DNA of 64,000 nt. Source: an uncultured Saprospiraceae bacterium (GTDB lineage: Bacteria > Bacteroidota > Bacteroidia > Chitinophagales > Saprospiraceae). The notes under the pieces are model-generated. The model saw only the letters and a list, made by a program, of their open reading frames with translations. It was not told the origin of the DNA and did not search any database. Positions 30,185 through 39,158 of this stretch are shown here, one piece after another. Position 1 is the first letter of the stretch. Each line of letters starts with the position of its first letter. A program made the position numbers and the translations under genes. The stretch lies in NCBI GenBank assembly GCA_905480605.1, contig CAJQRD010000016.1, positions 124,001 to 188,000 on the forward strand, in the 5' to 3' direction.

Positions 30185-32611
30185 TTAATTTAATATTCTC
30201 ACTCTAACAATTTCAGCTTTTCGTTCTCGAGAAGCTTCTACACTAAACACTGAAAGTCTTGGATTTGTATAAGCATCTGAAATACCAGCTGGTGCAATTT
30301 CTTCACCAAAGGAAACTTCAGCAATTCTCAGTTGACCAGTTTCTATATAAGGTGCAAGTATACTGTTGCCAAATGTTCTAAGTTCATTTTTAAGTGCCCA
30401 AATTCTTCTTTGACCAAGTGCCAAATTGTATTTATTCGCTGCTCTTGGGCTAGCAAATCCTTTCAATTCCAATTCTATAATATCTCCTTCGTCTAATCGT
30501 TTTTTCAACTTGGAAACAAATAATTGTAATCTATCATATCCTAGTTTGACATTGTTTTCAAAAAATGCTTCCAATTCTGCCTTACCGTCTTCAACTGAAC
30601 TTCCTTTCAACGTTTTAGTGTAGCTTCTTTTGAATTCCTCTTTCTTAGCGTAGTAATCTCCAAAAGTATTGGTATAGTTCAAATCAGTATACATTCTCTT
30701 AGAACGTCTATTGGGTCTATCATTGTCGAAATATACAACAACTGGCTCAAATTCATTAAATTGATTTATTCTCTTCATGAGGTATAGCTTCTCTGTTACA
30801 ATACCATCAAGAATTAAATTAGAATCGACTATTTGTGTCAATAATTCATAACCTTGTTTCTCTGCGACCAATTCATATTTACCTCCAGCAATTATATCAA
30901 ACTTATAATAGTTCCCATTTGGATTCCTAACAACTAACGGTTCGATAGATGGATCTGACAAGTTTCTTAATGTTATGGTTGTACCTATTAGAGCTATTTC
31001 ACTTTCCTTTTCAAAAGTAAAAACATCAAGTTTAATTCTCTTTGGTTTCAAGTAAATTTTCTTTATTATCAACTCTAAGTTAGAAAAGTCACTCGACCTT
31101 AAACTTGTCTCATCCGTTTCATATCCATCTTTCTCAGTTATAATTGTGAATTCACGATTACACTTTAATTGAAAATTATGTTCATTGCTGATAGGGTTCA
31201 TAGAGTCAAATAATGTCACCCCGGTTATCGGATCTATTATTCTCACTCTTGCACCAGGAACAGGTTCTGTTGTTAATACATTGAAAGTAAGAATTTTTAA
31301 ATCAACAAACAACTCTTCTATTTCTGCCCTATAAATATCAAAACAACAAGCTTCATAACTATCATCTAGATACAGAGACCCTTTTCTATTGGAAGACAAA
31401 AAAGCTTCTGTACCATCTGGGTTTAATGAATAATAAATATCATCATAACTGGTATTTTGCGGAACACCCAAGTTAACCGGTTCAGCATATCCGCCCTCAT
31501 ATTTTTGAGAGCCAAAAACATCATATCCTCCCATTCCTAGTCTTCCATTTGTACTAAAATACAACGTACTTGTAGGCGCATGAAAAAAAGGTGTTAGTTC
31601 ATCGACCGAAGTATTTATCTCTCGAAGGTTGACAGGTTCTCCATAAGTATCACCTTGAATTATAGAGTACCAAATATCAAGCCCTCCTTTTCCTTCTTTT
31701 CTATCAGAGACAAAGTATAATATTTCTTTATCAATATTAATATCATAACCTACAGAAGGTTGCGTATTGGTAGATGTTGTATCATTAATAGAAATTGGTA
31801 ACTTAATACCTTCACCCCAAACATTGTTTTCGTCAATATTCCTTTTATAAATATCACAAACAATATCAAAGGAATTGATATAATTACATACTGTGTAATA
31901 AACACTTGACCGTTCATTGTTAAAAGCTATATTACCAACATGGGGCCCACTATCATTGAAAGAACTATCCAACAACATACTGGCATTATCTTTATCACTC
32001 TTCAAAACCTTACTGAATAGTCTATCAATTTTTCTATCTTCCTCCAGTACAAAACGATGAGAAGCATAGTACAACTGAGAATCAATTCTGACCGCACTAT
32101 ACTCAGAATAAGGAGTATTCATTCCGTTGTTCATTTGTTTGACATCAACTCCTGAGACTGGGTTATCCTTTCTATCTATCGCCCAGATTATTGTCTCTAT
32201 TGCATTTTCTGCTCTTAAAACATTTCTATTATCCTTACCTTTATTTTCGGATACATATAAATTGAAATTCCTCTCAGCCTCTTTATACTTTCCTAATCGC
32301 TGTTGCATTTCGCCAAGATAAAAACCAGCCATTGGAAAAAGTTGATCTGAATCATTATCAACAACAAATTGATATGATTCTTCTGCCATCTTAAACGCAT
32401 TAAATTTTTGAGAAGCTTGCGCCAAATTATATCTGATTTCTAAATTAGTAGAATCAAATTCGACTGCATTTTTATAGTAATACGCTGCGTTATAATAATC
32501 ATTGTCAACCATTGCCTCTTCTGCCGCTTCCATGTAGGCTTTTAGAGTTTGACCGTGGACTACACCGACAAATAATATAAATAATAAAATATTTAATATC
32601 GTCCTCTTCAT
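30185..32611 (-). CDS. PorE-like protein: TPR, beta-propeller, carboxypeptidase-regulatory-like and OmpA domains
   Basis: 808 residues. Order of parts: signal peptide (1-20), TPR repeats (about 25-140; YYNAAYYYKNAVEFDSTNLE), WD40/PD40-like propeller (about 165-420; STLYFSTNGRLGMGGYDVFG), one or two carboxypeptidase-regulatory-like beta sandwiches (about 430-620), and an OmpA-type peptidoglycan-binding domain at the end (ELKGFASPRAANKYNLALGQ RR-type helix). This is the layout of PorE of Porphyromonas gingivalis, which ties T9SS rings to the cell wall; unlike PorE no lipobox cysteine is visible. It lies between porP and a large cargo gene with 13- and 7-bp gaps. Confidence 0.9.
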   Translation of the reverse strand: MKRTILNILLFILFVGVVHGQTLKAYMEAAEEAMVDNDYYNAAYYYKNAVEFDSTNLEIRYNLAQASQKFNAFKMAEESYQFVVDNDSDQLFPMAGFYLGEMQQRLGKYKEAERNFNLYVSENKGKDNRNVLRAENAIETIIWAIDRKDNPVSGVDVKQMNNGMNTPYSEYSAVRIDSQLYYASHRFVLEEDRKIDRLFSKVLKSDKDNASMLLDSSFNDSGPHVGNIAFNNERSSVYYTVCNYINSFDIVCDIYKRNIDENNVWGEGIKLPISINDTTSTNTQPSVGYDINIDKEILYFVSDRKEGKGGLDIWYSIIQGDTYGEPVNLREINTSVDELTPFFHAPTSTLYFSTNGRLGMGGYDVFGSQKYEGGYAEPVNLGVPQNTSYDDIYYSLNPDGTEAFLSSNRKGSLYLDDSYEACCFDIYRAEIEELFVDLKILTFNVLTTEPVPGARVRIIDPITGVTLFDSMNPISNEHNFQLKCNREFTIITEKDGYETDETSLRSSDFSNLELIIKKIYLKPKRIKLDVFTFEKESEIALIGTTITLRNLSDPSIEPLVVRNPNGNYYKFDIIAGGKYELVAEKQGYELLTQIVDSNLILDGIVTEKLYLMKRINQFNEFEPVVVYFDNDRPNRRSKRMYTDLNYTNTFGDYYAKKEEFKRSYTKTLKGSSVEDGKAELEAFFENNVKLGYDRLQLFVSKLKKRLDEGDIIELELKGFASPRAANKYNLALGQRRIWALKNELRTFGNSILAPYIETGQLRIAEVSFGEEIAPAGISDAYTNPRLSVFSVEASRERKAEIVRVRILN

Positions 32612-32624
32612 TAATTAAATATAT

Positions 32625-33677
32625 TTAGAATATTGGACAAGTTTTAAAATTACCTAATGGCTTAACATGTTTAATAATATATCTTAAATGCAATTCTGGG
32701 CCAAAGCCTGAACCTCCAGGGTGGATCTTTGCATCTTCGGACAAATCAAGATCATAACTAGCTGAAACAAACAATTCATTTATTTGAATTCCTGCCTTTA
32801 TAAAGACGACATCCGCAGTAATTCTATAACCTGATCCGACTCTAAATTGTCTGTTTTTACCTCTTTCTTCATTGAGATAAAAATTAAGATATGCGCCAAT
32901 TAACAACTCCCTATACTTATCTTGAAGTTGATACATGGCATCTAGTTCTAGATCAAGTTTTTGCGATAATTCACGAGAATGTATTGCATACATTGAAAAT
33001 CTCATTGGGAGTACTTGATCTACAGAGTCATTAAACCTTGATTGTGGTTTTGTAAGATGAAATCCCCCAACTCCAATATCGAATTTAGTTCTATCGGTTT
33101 TTTGCCACCTATAATTGAGCCCTAACCCAGTTTCAATAAAATTAAATGACTCAAAGGAGAAATTTTCTCCTGAACCCAAGGTCTCATTAAACTGATTCGT
33201 ATTTGTGTCCCATTGTGTGTCCCAAGTCAAAGCTTCAGGATCAAAACCACGATTGGCATAACCTATCATGGCGCCGATCGTAATTATATTTTTTTTATTT
33301 ATTATCCTTGAAAAAGATCCTGCTAAATTTAAGTTTACCAGTTGTAATTGGCTATCGCCTTGCTTATCATAGTTAAAAAACCCACCTATACCCCAAAATG
33401 CTTTATCACTTTTTTTAGGATATATCTTCTGATCGTATCCTGCTGTAAAAGTTAAATATGGTGTAGGAAGAGATCTGCCTTGATCTCTGAATGAAAAAGT
33501 AACTCTTTGATCTCCATTAAAAACACCTGTCAATGCTGGATTCACAACTAACGGAGCATTATAGAATTGGGAATAATGCAAATCCTGACTTTGTAAAGAA
33601 GGTACAATCAAAGCAACAAGAAGCAACAAGAATATAATTCTTGACTTACCGTCGCTCAATAGTTTATATTGTCTCAT
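32625..33677 (-). CDS. PorP/SprF family T9SS outer-membrane protein
   Basis: 350 residues. A signal peptide (IFLLLLVALIVPSLQSQ) is followed by the family start DLHYSQFYNAPLVVNPALTG and a series of beta strands with aromatic ends, e.g. WGIGGFFNYDKQGDSQLQLV and FDIGVGGFHLTKPQ, expected of a 14-stranded barrel. PorP/SprF proteins are needed for secretion or anchoring of type B CTD cargos such as SprB. It is the first gene of a three-gene operon ending in a CHU_C cargo, so it is most likely that cargo's partner. The C-terminus LGNFKTCPIF is unusual for a barrel end. Confidence 0.92.
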   Translation of the reverse strand: MRQYKLLSDGKSRIIFLLLLVALIVPSLQSQDLHYSQFYNAPLVVNPALTGVFNGDQRVTFSFRDQGRSLPTPYLTFTAGYDQKIYPKKSDKAFWGIGGFFNYDKQGDSQLQLVNLNLAGSFSRIINKKNIITIGAMIGYANRGFDPEALTWDTQWDTNTNQFNETLGSGENFSFESFNFIETGLGLNYRWQKTDRTKFDIGVGGFHLTKPQSRFNDSVDQVLPMRFSMYAIHSRELSQKLDLELDAMYQLQDKYRELLIGAYLNFYLNEERGKNRQFRVGSGYRITADVVFIKAGIQINELFVSASYDLDLSEDAKIHPGGSGFGPELHLRYIIKHVKPLGNFKTCPIF

Positions 33678-33714
33678 ATGACATGTTGTATTCTCAAAAA
33701 CATAAAATACGATG

Positions 33715-33722
33715 CAAAATTG
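33715..33722 (-). promoter_or_regulatory. Possible promoter -7 element for the porP-porE-cargo operon
   Basis: CAATTTTG on the minus strand, one mismatch from TAnnTTTG, 37 bp before the porP ATG. No good -33 TTG. Tentative. Confidence 0.3.
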
Positions 33723-34009
33723 ATCGTGGTTTTACATCAGTAAAACAGCCTATAGAGACATTATAAATTCATGTCAGTATTTCTTAATTAAGGCTATAAG
33801 TTGAATATAGTTTATAAAGTTGATAAATGAAACTCGCATTACATTATTAATGCATGGGTATATTTCATATATATAATTTATAAATATAAATTATATTGAT
33901 TTTGAACATTTTATATATTACACAATCTATAAACCAAAATGATTGTAAAATATTTATTAAAAATATTATATATATATATATAATTATCATATAATCTTAA
34001 TTTTATATA
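33723..34009. other. Very AT-rich divergent region between porP and the sirtuin gene
   Basis: No gene seen. It contains a small inverted repeat (GTTTTACATCAGTAAAAC near 33731-33748) and a (TA)n run near 33964-33983 just before the sirtuin gene. Both flanking genes read outward, so promoters of both must lie here. Confidence 0.5.
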
Positions 34010-34693
34010 ATGAAAAGAATTGTAATATTATCTGGTGCTGGCATAAGTGCCGAAAGTGGAATTAGAACTTTTAGAGATTCTGATGGATTATGGGAAGGCC
34101 ATGATGTTATGGAAGTCGCAACGCCAGAAGGATGGATAAAAAACACAGAATTGGTCTTAGATTTTTACAATCAGAGAAGAGCTCAACTTAAAGCGGTAGA
34201 ACCCAATAAAGCACATGAGCTAATTGGAGCACTACAATCCCACTATCATGTAGATGTTATCACTCAAAATGTAGATAATTTACACGAAAGAGGGGGAAGT
34301 GATAATGTCTATCATCTTCATGGAGAACTTAATAAAGTTAGATCAACAAAAGACGAAAGCATAGTATTAAAATGGGAAAATGATCTTTATTTAGGTGATT
34401 TATGTTCATTAGGTAGTCAATTAAGACCGCATATAGTTTGGTTTGGAGAGGCTGTCCCTTTGCTTGAATTTGCTGCAAAACTCGTAAGTCAAGCTGATAT
34501 TGTCATTATAATTGGAACAAGTTTACAAGTCTATCCCGCTGCTGGACTCATACAATATGCAAGAAATGCTAACATTTATTACATTGATCCACATCCTAAA
34601 ACCAATTATGAGTTGGATCAATCCAATTATACATTGATTCCCGAAACAGCAACCATTGGCATGGAAAAACTTTATTTAGAGCTTTTTAAATAA
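34010..34693 (+). CDS. cobB: NAD-dependent protein deacylase, Sir2 family (class III-like, without zinc cysteines)
   Basis: 227 residues. The NAD-binding motifs GAGISAESGIRTFRDSDGLW and TQNVDNLHERGG are present, the catalytic histidine is in YHLHGEL, and IVWFGEAVP plus IIGTSLQVYPAAG follow. The four zinc-binding cysteines found in most sirtuins are lacking: only one Cys (in LGDLCSLGSQLRP) occurs in that region. Zinc-free CobB-like sirtuins are known in this phylum. It removes acyl groups from lysines with NAD as co-substrate. It stands alone, with 215 bp before the next gene. Confidence 0.92.
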   Translation: MKRIVILSGAGISAESGIRTFRDSDGLWEGHDVMEVATPEGWIKNTELVLDFYNQRRAQLKAVEPNKAHELIGALQSHYHVDVITQNVDNLHERGGSDNVYHLHGELNKVRSTKDESIVLKWENDLYLGDLCSLGSQLRPHIVWFGEAVPLLEFAAKLVSQADIVIIIGTSLQVYPAAGLIQYARNANIYYIDPHPKTNYELDQSNYTLIPETATIGMEKLYLELFK

Positions 34694-34774
34694 TTTCCAA
34701 CTCCAAATTGATCATATTATAATACATCATGATATATAATTGTCTTTGCTAATCATTTTAACCAACAAAATCCC

Positions 34775-34782
34775 TACATTTG
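34775..34782 (+). promoter_or_regulatory. Promoter -7 element (TACATTTG) upstream of the DUF2304 operon
   Basis: Exact TAnnTTTG match 126 bp before the ATG at 34909, giving a leader of about 120 nt. The -33 box is not clear. Confidence 0.4.
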
Positions 34783-34908
34783 TAAACCATTAATCTTGTT
34801 TCATGTTATACACTTTACAATTGAATTAGTTTTCAATGTATCTTGTGTTATAATTTTGAAATGAGCTCTAATTTACTTCATGAGCTCTATGCAAACAATT
34901 TATAGAAT

Positions 34909-35316
34909 ATGAATATTTACCAATGGCTTGTCCCTCTGATATCATTGTTTTTTATTTACCGACTTATCACGCAATTCAAAGCTAATAAGAGGTTATTGAT
35001 TGGCACTTTCCTATGGGTTACATTCTGGATCTTGGTCTCCTTCCTAAGTGTTTTCCCAGATTTTGTTTCCACTAATCTATCAAAATGGTTTGGTTTCAAA
35101 GACCACATCAATGCTGTGATTTTTGTTGCTCTTGGTTTTCTATTTTTAATCAGCTACCACCAATCGTCTACAATTGAAAGTTTAGAAAAGCAAATGACCG
35201 AACTTATCAGAAAAATGGCATTAGAAAAACAAAAGGATATTGATGTAATAAAAAAGACAGACAATAAATCTACTTCAAAAAACAAAGAAACAACTCCTAT
35301 TAAAAAAAATAATTAG
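34909..35316 (+). CDS. DUF2304-family small membrane protein
   Basis: 135 residues. Three hydrophobic segments (about 5-22, 30-48, 64-82) are followed by a short coiled-coil-like, charged tail (SLEKQMTELIRKMALEKQKD and a Lys-rich end). The layout and the WVTFWILVSFLSVFPD segment match DUF2304 proteins, which commonly sit beside glycosyltransferases in cell-surface polysaccharide loci. The next gene, a glycosyltransferase, starts 2 bp after the stop, so both act together in the same membrane process by inference. Confidence 0.8.
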   Translation: MNIYQWLVPLISLFFIYRLITQFKANKRLLIGTFLWVTFWILVSFLSVFPDFVSTNLSKWFGFKDHINAVIFVALGFLFLISYHQSSTIESLEKQMTELIRKMALEKQKDIDVIKKTDNKSTSKNKETTPIKKNN

Positions 35317-35318
35317 GG

Positions 35319-36422
35319 ATGAAGATCTTATTTATCCTTGAGAATTATTATCCAAATATTGGAGGTGTAGAAACTTTATTTAAATCACTTTCTGGAAGCT
35401 TAATAAAAGAAGGTCATCAAGTTACTATACTGACTAACCGATTCGATAAGTCACTTTTAGAAAATGAAACTATTGATGGCTGTGAAGTTATACGTGTTCC
35501 TTATTATAACAGATATATATTTACTTTTTTTGCTTGGTTTAAGGCATATAAATTAGCCAAGCATCATGACTTGATTCATACCACATCTTACAATGCAGGT
35601 ATCCCTGCTTTTATAGCGGGTCTGCTTTCTAGGAAAAAAGTAATCATTACCTTCCATGAAGTCTGGGGCAAATTATGGTTTAAATTACCATTTATGTCAA
35701 AAATTTCTTTAGCACTACACTATTTATTTGAGTGGTTTTTATTGAAGCTTCCATTCTATAAATTTATTGCAGTATCAGACGCCACCAAATCTAATTTGGT
35801 TAAGGCTGGAATAAAGCCTGAAAAAATTATTAGAATTTATAATGGCATCGATTATGAGGAATTCCATTCTTCCTCTTCAGAAATACGTACCAGTACTTCA
35901 CCTTATGTGTTTACATATTTTGGCAGACTTGGAATATCAAAAGGACTAGATATACTTTTAAAGGCATTTCATCTACTACAAGCGGACAATGTCAAATTGA
36001 AGCTGATCTTACCTAGAACGCCTAATAGTTTATTACAAAAAACCAATCAACTCGTAGAAGAATATAATTTATCAAGTATTGTAAATATTTTACATGAATT
36101 GCCGAAAGTTAATTTGATATCCGAAATTAAAAACTCAAATGCAGTGGTTATCCCATCTTACAGTGAAGGGTTTTGCTACACCGCAATTGAAACAATGGCC
36201 CTCAATGTCCCTATCATAACTTCTGGGCAAGCTGCATTAAGTGAAGTTACTTCTGGTAAACATCTTATGATGAAGGACATGAGTCCTGATTCTTTAGCTG
36301 CTTGTCTAAAAAGAGCAATAAGTGATGAATGGGAGTTTAAAAAATATAATACTTATAAGATAGAAGATACTGTAAAGGAATACCTTCTTCTTTACCGTGA
36401 GGTAGATTTGACTTACAAATAA
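35319..36422 (+). CDS. Glycosyltransferase family 4
   Basis: 367 residues in the GT-B fold. The N-terminal half begins LFILENYYPNIGGVETLFKS, the acceptor-side glycine motif of GT4. The C-terminal half carries FGRLGISKGLDILLKAF and the donor-binding acidic motif EGFCYTAIETMA. Retaining transfer of a nucleotide-sugar residue to a lipid-linked or glycan acceptor is expected; sugar and acceptor unknown. Second gene of an operon with a DUF2304 protein, two ABC-transporter genes and an RfbD-like reductase. Confidence 0.93.
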   Translation: MKILFILENYYPNIGGVETLFKSLSGSLIKEGHQVTILTNRFDKSLLENETIDGCEVIRVPYYNRYIFTFFAWFKAYKLAKHHDLIHTTSYNAGIPAFIAGLLSRKKVIITFHEVWGKLWFKLPFMSKISLALHYLFEWFLLKLPFYKFIAVSDATKSNLVKAGIKPEKIIRIYNGIDYEEFHSSSSEIRTSTSPYVFTYFGRLGISKGLDILLKAFHLLQADNVKLKLILPRTPNSLLQKTNQLVEEYNLSSIVNILHELPKVNLISEIKNSNAVVIPSYSEGFCYTAIETMALNVPIITSGQAALSEVTSGKHLMMKDMSPDSLAACLKRAISDEWEFKKYNTYKIEDTVKEYLLLYREVDLTYK

Positions 36423-36432
36423 AAATATAAAT

Positions 36433-37317
36433 ATGGAAGTTTTAAAAATTCAAAACCTAAGTAAAAGTTACGGCAAACTTAAGGCTTTAGATGATTTAAA
36501 TCTAGTCATTGAATCTGGGCAAATCATGGGACTTCTTGGGCCAAATGGTAGTGGTAAAACAACTACTTTGGGAATCATATTGGGAATACTCAGCGCAGAT
36601 TCAGGAAACTATACTTGGTTTGAAAATAAATACGACGGGAAGCACCGATTGAGAATTGGCTCTATCCTAGAAACACCTAACTTTTTTCCATATTTAAATG
36701 CTGATCAAAATCTAGATATAGTTCGTCAAATTAAAAAAGTTCCCAAACAGGAATTTGATGATTTATTAGAATTGGTACAATTGAAAAGCAGGAGGAAATC
36801 AAACTTCAGAACATTCTCATTAGGAATGAAACAAAGGCTTGCAATAGCTGCAACGCTGATAGGCGACCCAGATGTAGTCATATTTGATGAACCAACAAAT
36901 GGGCTAGATCCACAAGGAATCATGGAAGTCAGATCAACGCTATCAAGAATTGCTACTAGAGGCAAAACTGTTTTTATGGCAAGTCACATTCTTGATGAAG
37001 TTGAAAAAATTTGTACGCATGTTACAATTATAAAGAGAGGCAAACTGTTAGCTACTGGCCCCGTAGGATCTATCTTAAGTAAAGACTTAACCATAGAAGT
37101 TGCAAGTCAGAACAATGAACTACTGATTGGATTTTTAAGATCTAGGGAAGATGTTAAAAATATATTACAAAAGAATGGCATAGTAGAATGTCAAGTTGAT
37201 CAAAAATTGGATGTTTCGGAATTTAGCAAATCAATTTTCAACATTGGAATTGTACCTACACATTTTGTAGCCAGAAAGAAAAGGCTAGAAGAGGAGTTTT
37301 TAGAAATTACAAAATAA
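36433..37317 (+). CDS. ABC transporter ATP-binding protein
   Basis: 294 residues. Walker A GPNGSGKTT, signature LGMKQRL, Walker B VVIFDEPTNGLDP and switch His in ASHILDEVE are intact. The C-terminal ~75 residues form the extra domain common in ABC-2 type (Nod/DrrA-like) ATPases. It powers the permease encoded 9 bp downstream. It is not of the O-antigen exporter type, which has a longer carbohydrate-binding C-terminus. Confidence 0.94.
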   Translation: MEVLKIQNLSKSYGKLKALDDLNLVIESGQIMGLLGPNGSGKTTTLGIILGILSADSGNYTWFENKYDGKHRLRIGSILETPNFFPYLNADQNLDIVRQIKKVPKQEFDDLLELVQLKSRRKSNFRTFSLGMKQRLAIAATLIGDPDVVIFDEPTNGLDPQGIMEVRSTLSRIATRGKTVFMASHILDEVEKICTHVTIIKRGKLLATGPVGSILSKDLTIEVASQNNELLIGFLRSREDVKNILQKNGIVECQVDQKLDVSEFSKSIFNIGIVPTHFVARKKRLEEEFLEITK

Positions 37318-37326
37318 ACCAACGTT

Positions 37327-38133
37327 ATGATTAGATTATTAAAGTTAGAATGGACTAAGTTTAGAAAAAATAACGTTATCATTTTAATGCTGACATTTTT
37401 CAGTTTGTTTCTGCCCGCAAGTTTATATTTCACAACCATAATTCCAACGCTTCCGGCTTTCTTTCCATCCAAAGAATCGATTATTCAATTTCCCTCCATC
37501 TGGGAATATTTAGGTTATGCGGGCAATTGGATGAGCTTTTTCTTTTTAGGTGTTTTGGCTATTTATCTTGTCTCAATTGAAATTAACAACAAAACACTAA
37601 GACAATCGATTATCAATGGTTTATCAAGACAAGAATATTTTCTAAGTAAAGTATTATCAATATTTGTTCTGAGCATAGGAGCAACTTTATTCTATACAAT
37701 TCTGTGCATAATTATAGGTATTATAAATACTGAACCTGATACTTTAAAATTGATATTTGATAATGCTTACGCAATTCCAAGATTTTTCTTAATGACTTTT
37801 GGGTATTTAAGTTTTGCGCTCTTTCTTATTTTCATTATTAGACGGTCTGGAATAGCTTTATTTTTATATATTGCATACGGTATCATAATTGAAGTTCTCA
37901 TAAGATATTTCATTATTGAAAAAGTTTCAAATACAGCAATTACAAATTATTTTCCACTTAATTCTTTCGAAGACTTAATGCCCAATCCAGCATTTAAATT
38001 CACAGAAAGTATACCTAATTCAGTCGAATTTGATTTCCTATTGACACATCAGCAAGCTACCCTATCGTCGATCATATATATAATATTGTTTTTGGGTATT
38101 AGTTATTTATCATTTATGAAAAGAGATATATAA
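37327..38133 (+). CDS. ABC-2 type transporter permease
   Basis: 268 residues with about six membrane helices (for example WMSFFFLGVLAIYLVSI and SIFVLSIGATLFYTILCIII) and the ABC-2 motif INNKTLRQSIINGLSRQEYF after the second helix, the usual contact helix with the ATPase. It pairs with the preceding ATP-binding protein; substrate unknown. The next gene starts 7 bp after the stop. Confidence 0.92.
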   Translation: MIRLLKLEWTKFRKNNVIILMLTFFSLFLPASLYFTTIIPTLPAFFPSKESIIQFPSIWEYLGYAGNWMSFFFLGVLAIYLVSIEINNKTLRQSIINGLSRQEYFLSKVLSIFVLSIGATLFYTILCIIIGIINTEPDTLKLIFDNAYAIPRFFLMTFGYLSFALFLIFIIRRSGIALFLYIAYGIIIEVLIRYFIIEKVSNTAITNYFPLNSFEDLMPNPAFKFTESIPNSVEFDFLLTHQQATLSSIIYIILFLGISYLSFMKRDI

Positions 38134-38140
38134 AAAATCT

Positions 38141-39013
38141 ATGCAAAAAAAAGTTTTAATTTCAGGTAGTACTGGGCAATTGGGTTCAGAGCTAAAATCA
38201 ATATCCTCGGATTATAATGATTTCGAATTTATCTACAAAAACAGAGCTGAACTTGACCTTTCCGATTGCAAAAAGATTCAAGAAGTGTTCTCTAATAATA
38301 AGTTCGATTACTTTATAAATACAGCAGCCTTTACTGCAGTTGATAAAGCAGAAACTGAAAAAGAATCTTGTTTTGACATAAACGCTCATTCCCTAAAAAC
38401 TATAGTAAAGTATTGCAATCCAGAATGTCGCATAATTCATATATCTTCTGACTATGTTTATAATATAAATCCAGGCAGACCATTACAAGAAGACGACATA
38501 ACTAAACCTTTGGGAATATACGCACAAAGCAAACTTCAAGGGGAAGAAAGTCTTTTAAAAGAAAGAGAAAACAGTATCATTTTAAGAACATCATGGGTAT
38601 ATTCGGAATTTGGACATAACTTTGTAAAGACTATGCTTCGTTTGGGTGAAAGCAAAGACAAACTCTCAATCGTAAGTGATCAAATTGGAACACCTTCATA
38701 TGCCAGAGAAATTGCAAAGTGCATTATGGTAATTATTCAAAAAATTGAAGAAAACGAAGATACCCATGATTATGGAGGTATTTACAACTTCAGTCATAAA
38801 GGCTCTACAAATTGGGCTGATTTCGCTAGAGAAATATTCCGCCTCAACAAAATAAATTGTGAAGTGGAAAATACAACAACAGCAGCCTACAATGCACCAG
38901 CACACAGACCACTTTGGAGTGTTATGTCAATGTTAAAAGTTGAAAAAACATTCGGAATTAAAATCAAGGATTGGAAGGATTGTCTTCAAGATTGTCTTTC
39001 TAGATTGTCATAA
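38141..39013 (+). CDS. rfbD: dTDP-4-dehydrorhamnose reductase (RfbD-like)
   Basis: 290 residues, an NAD(P)-binding extended SDR. N-terminal GSTGQLGSEL is the nucleotide-binding loop; the catalytic tyrosine and lysine are in YAQSKLQGE after HISSDYVY; TSWVYSEFGHNFVKTMLRLG and GIYNFSHKGSTNWADFAREI follow as in RfbD. It reduces dTDP-4-keto-rhamnose to dTDP-L-rhamnose. rfbA, rfbB and rfbC are not in the window. As last gene of the operon it ties the unit to rhamnose-containing surface glycan. Confidence 0.92.
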   Translation: MQKKVLISGSTGQLGSELKSISSDYNDFEFIYKNRAELDLSDCKKIQEVFSNNKFDYFINTAAFTAVDKAETEKESCFDINAHSLKTIVKYCNPECRIIHISSDYVYNINPGRPLQEDDITKPLGIYAQSKLQGEESLLKERENSIILRTSWVYSEFGHNFVKTMLRLGESKDKLSIVSDQIGTPSYAREIAKCIMVIIQKIEENEDTHDYGGIYNFSHKGSTNWADFAREIFRLNKINCEVENTTTAAYNAPAHRPLWSVMSMLKVEKTFGIKIKDWKDCLQDCLSRLS

Positions 39014-39158
39014 GTCACTTCTTGGCATAAAAAAGGTAGATATGTTACTTTAATTGACATTAAAATTTGATTTTTTGTTATAACTTGTCTGAACTGTACC
39101 ATCAAAGTGATGTATAATTCGTTATTATTAAAGTAATTTAATTATCAAAGCCTCAAGT

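Noticed and set aside
33964-33983. (TA)n run before the sirtuin gene as a phase-variable repeat
   Set aside because: Short and outside the coding frame in a generally AT-rich region; nothing indicates slippage control.
39024-39045. TTGGCATAAAAAAGG as a sigma54 promoter before the 905-aa cargo gene
   Set aside because: Only the -24 half is present; no -12 GC at the right spacing.
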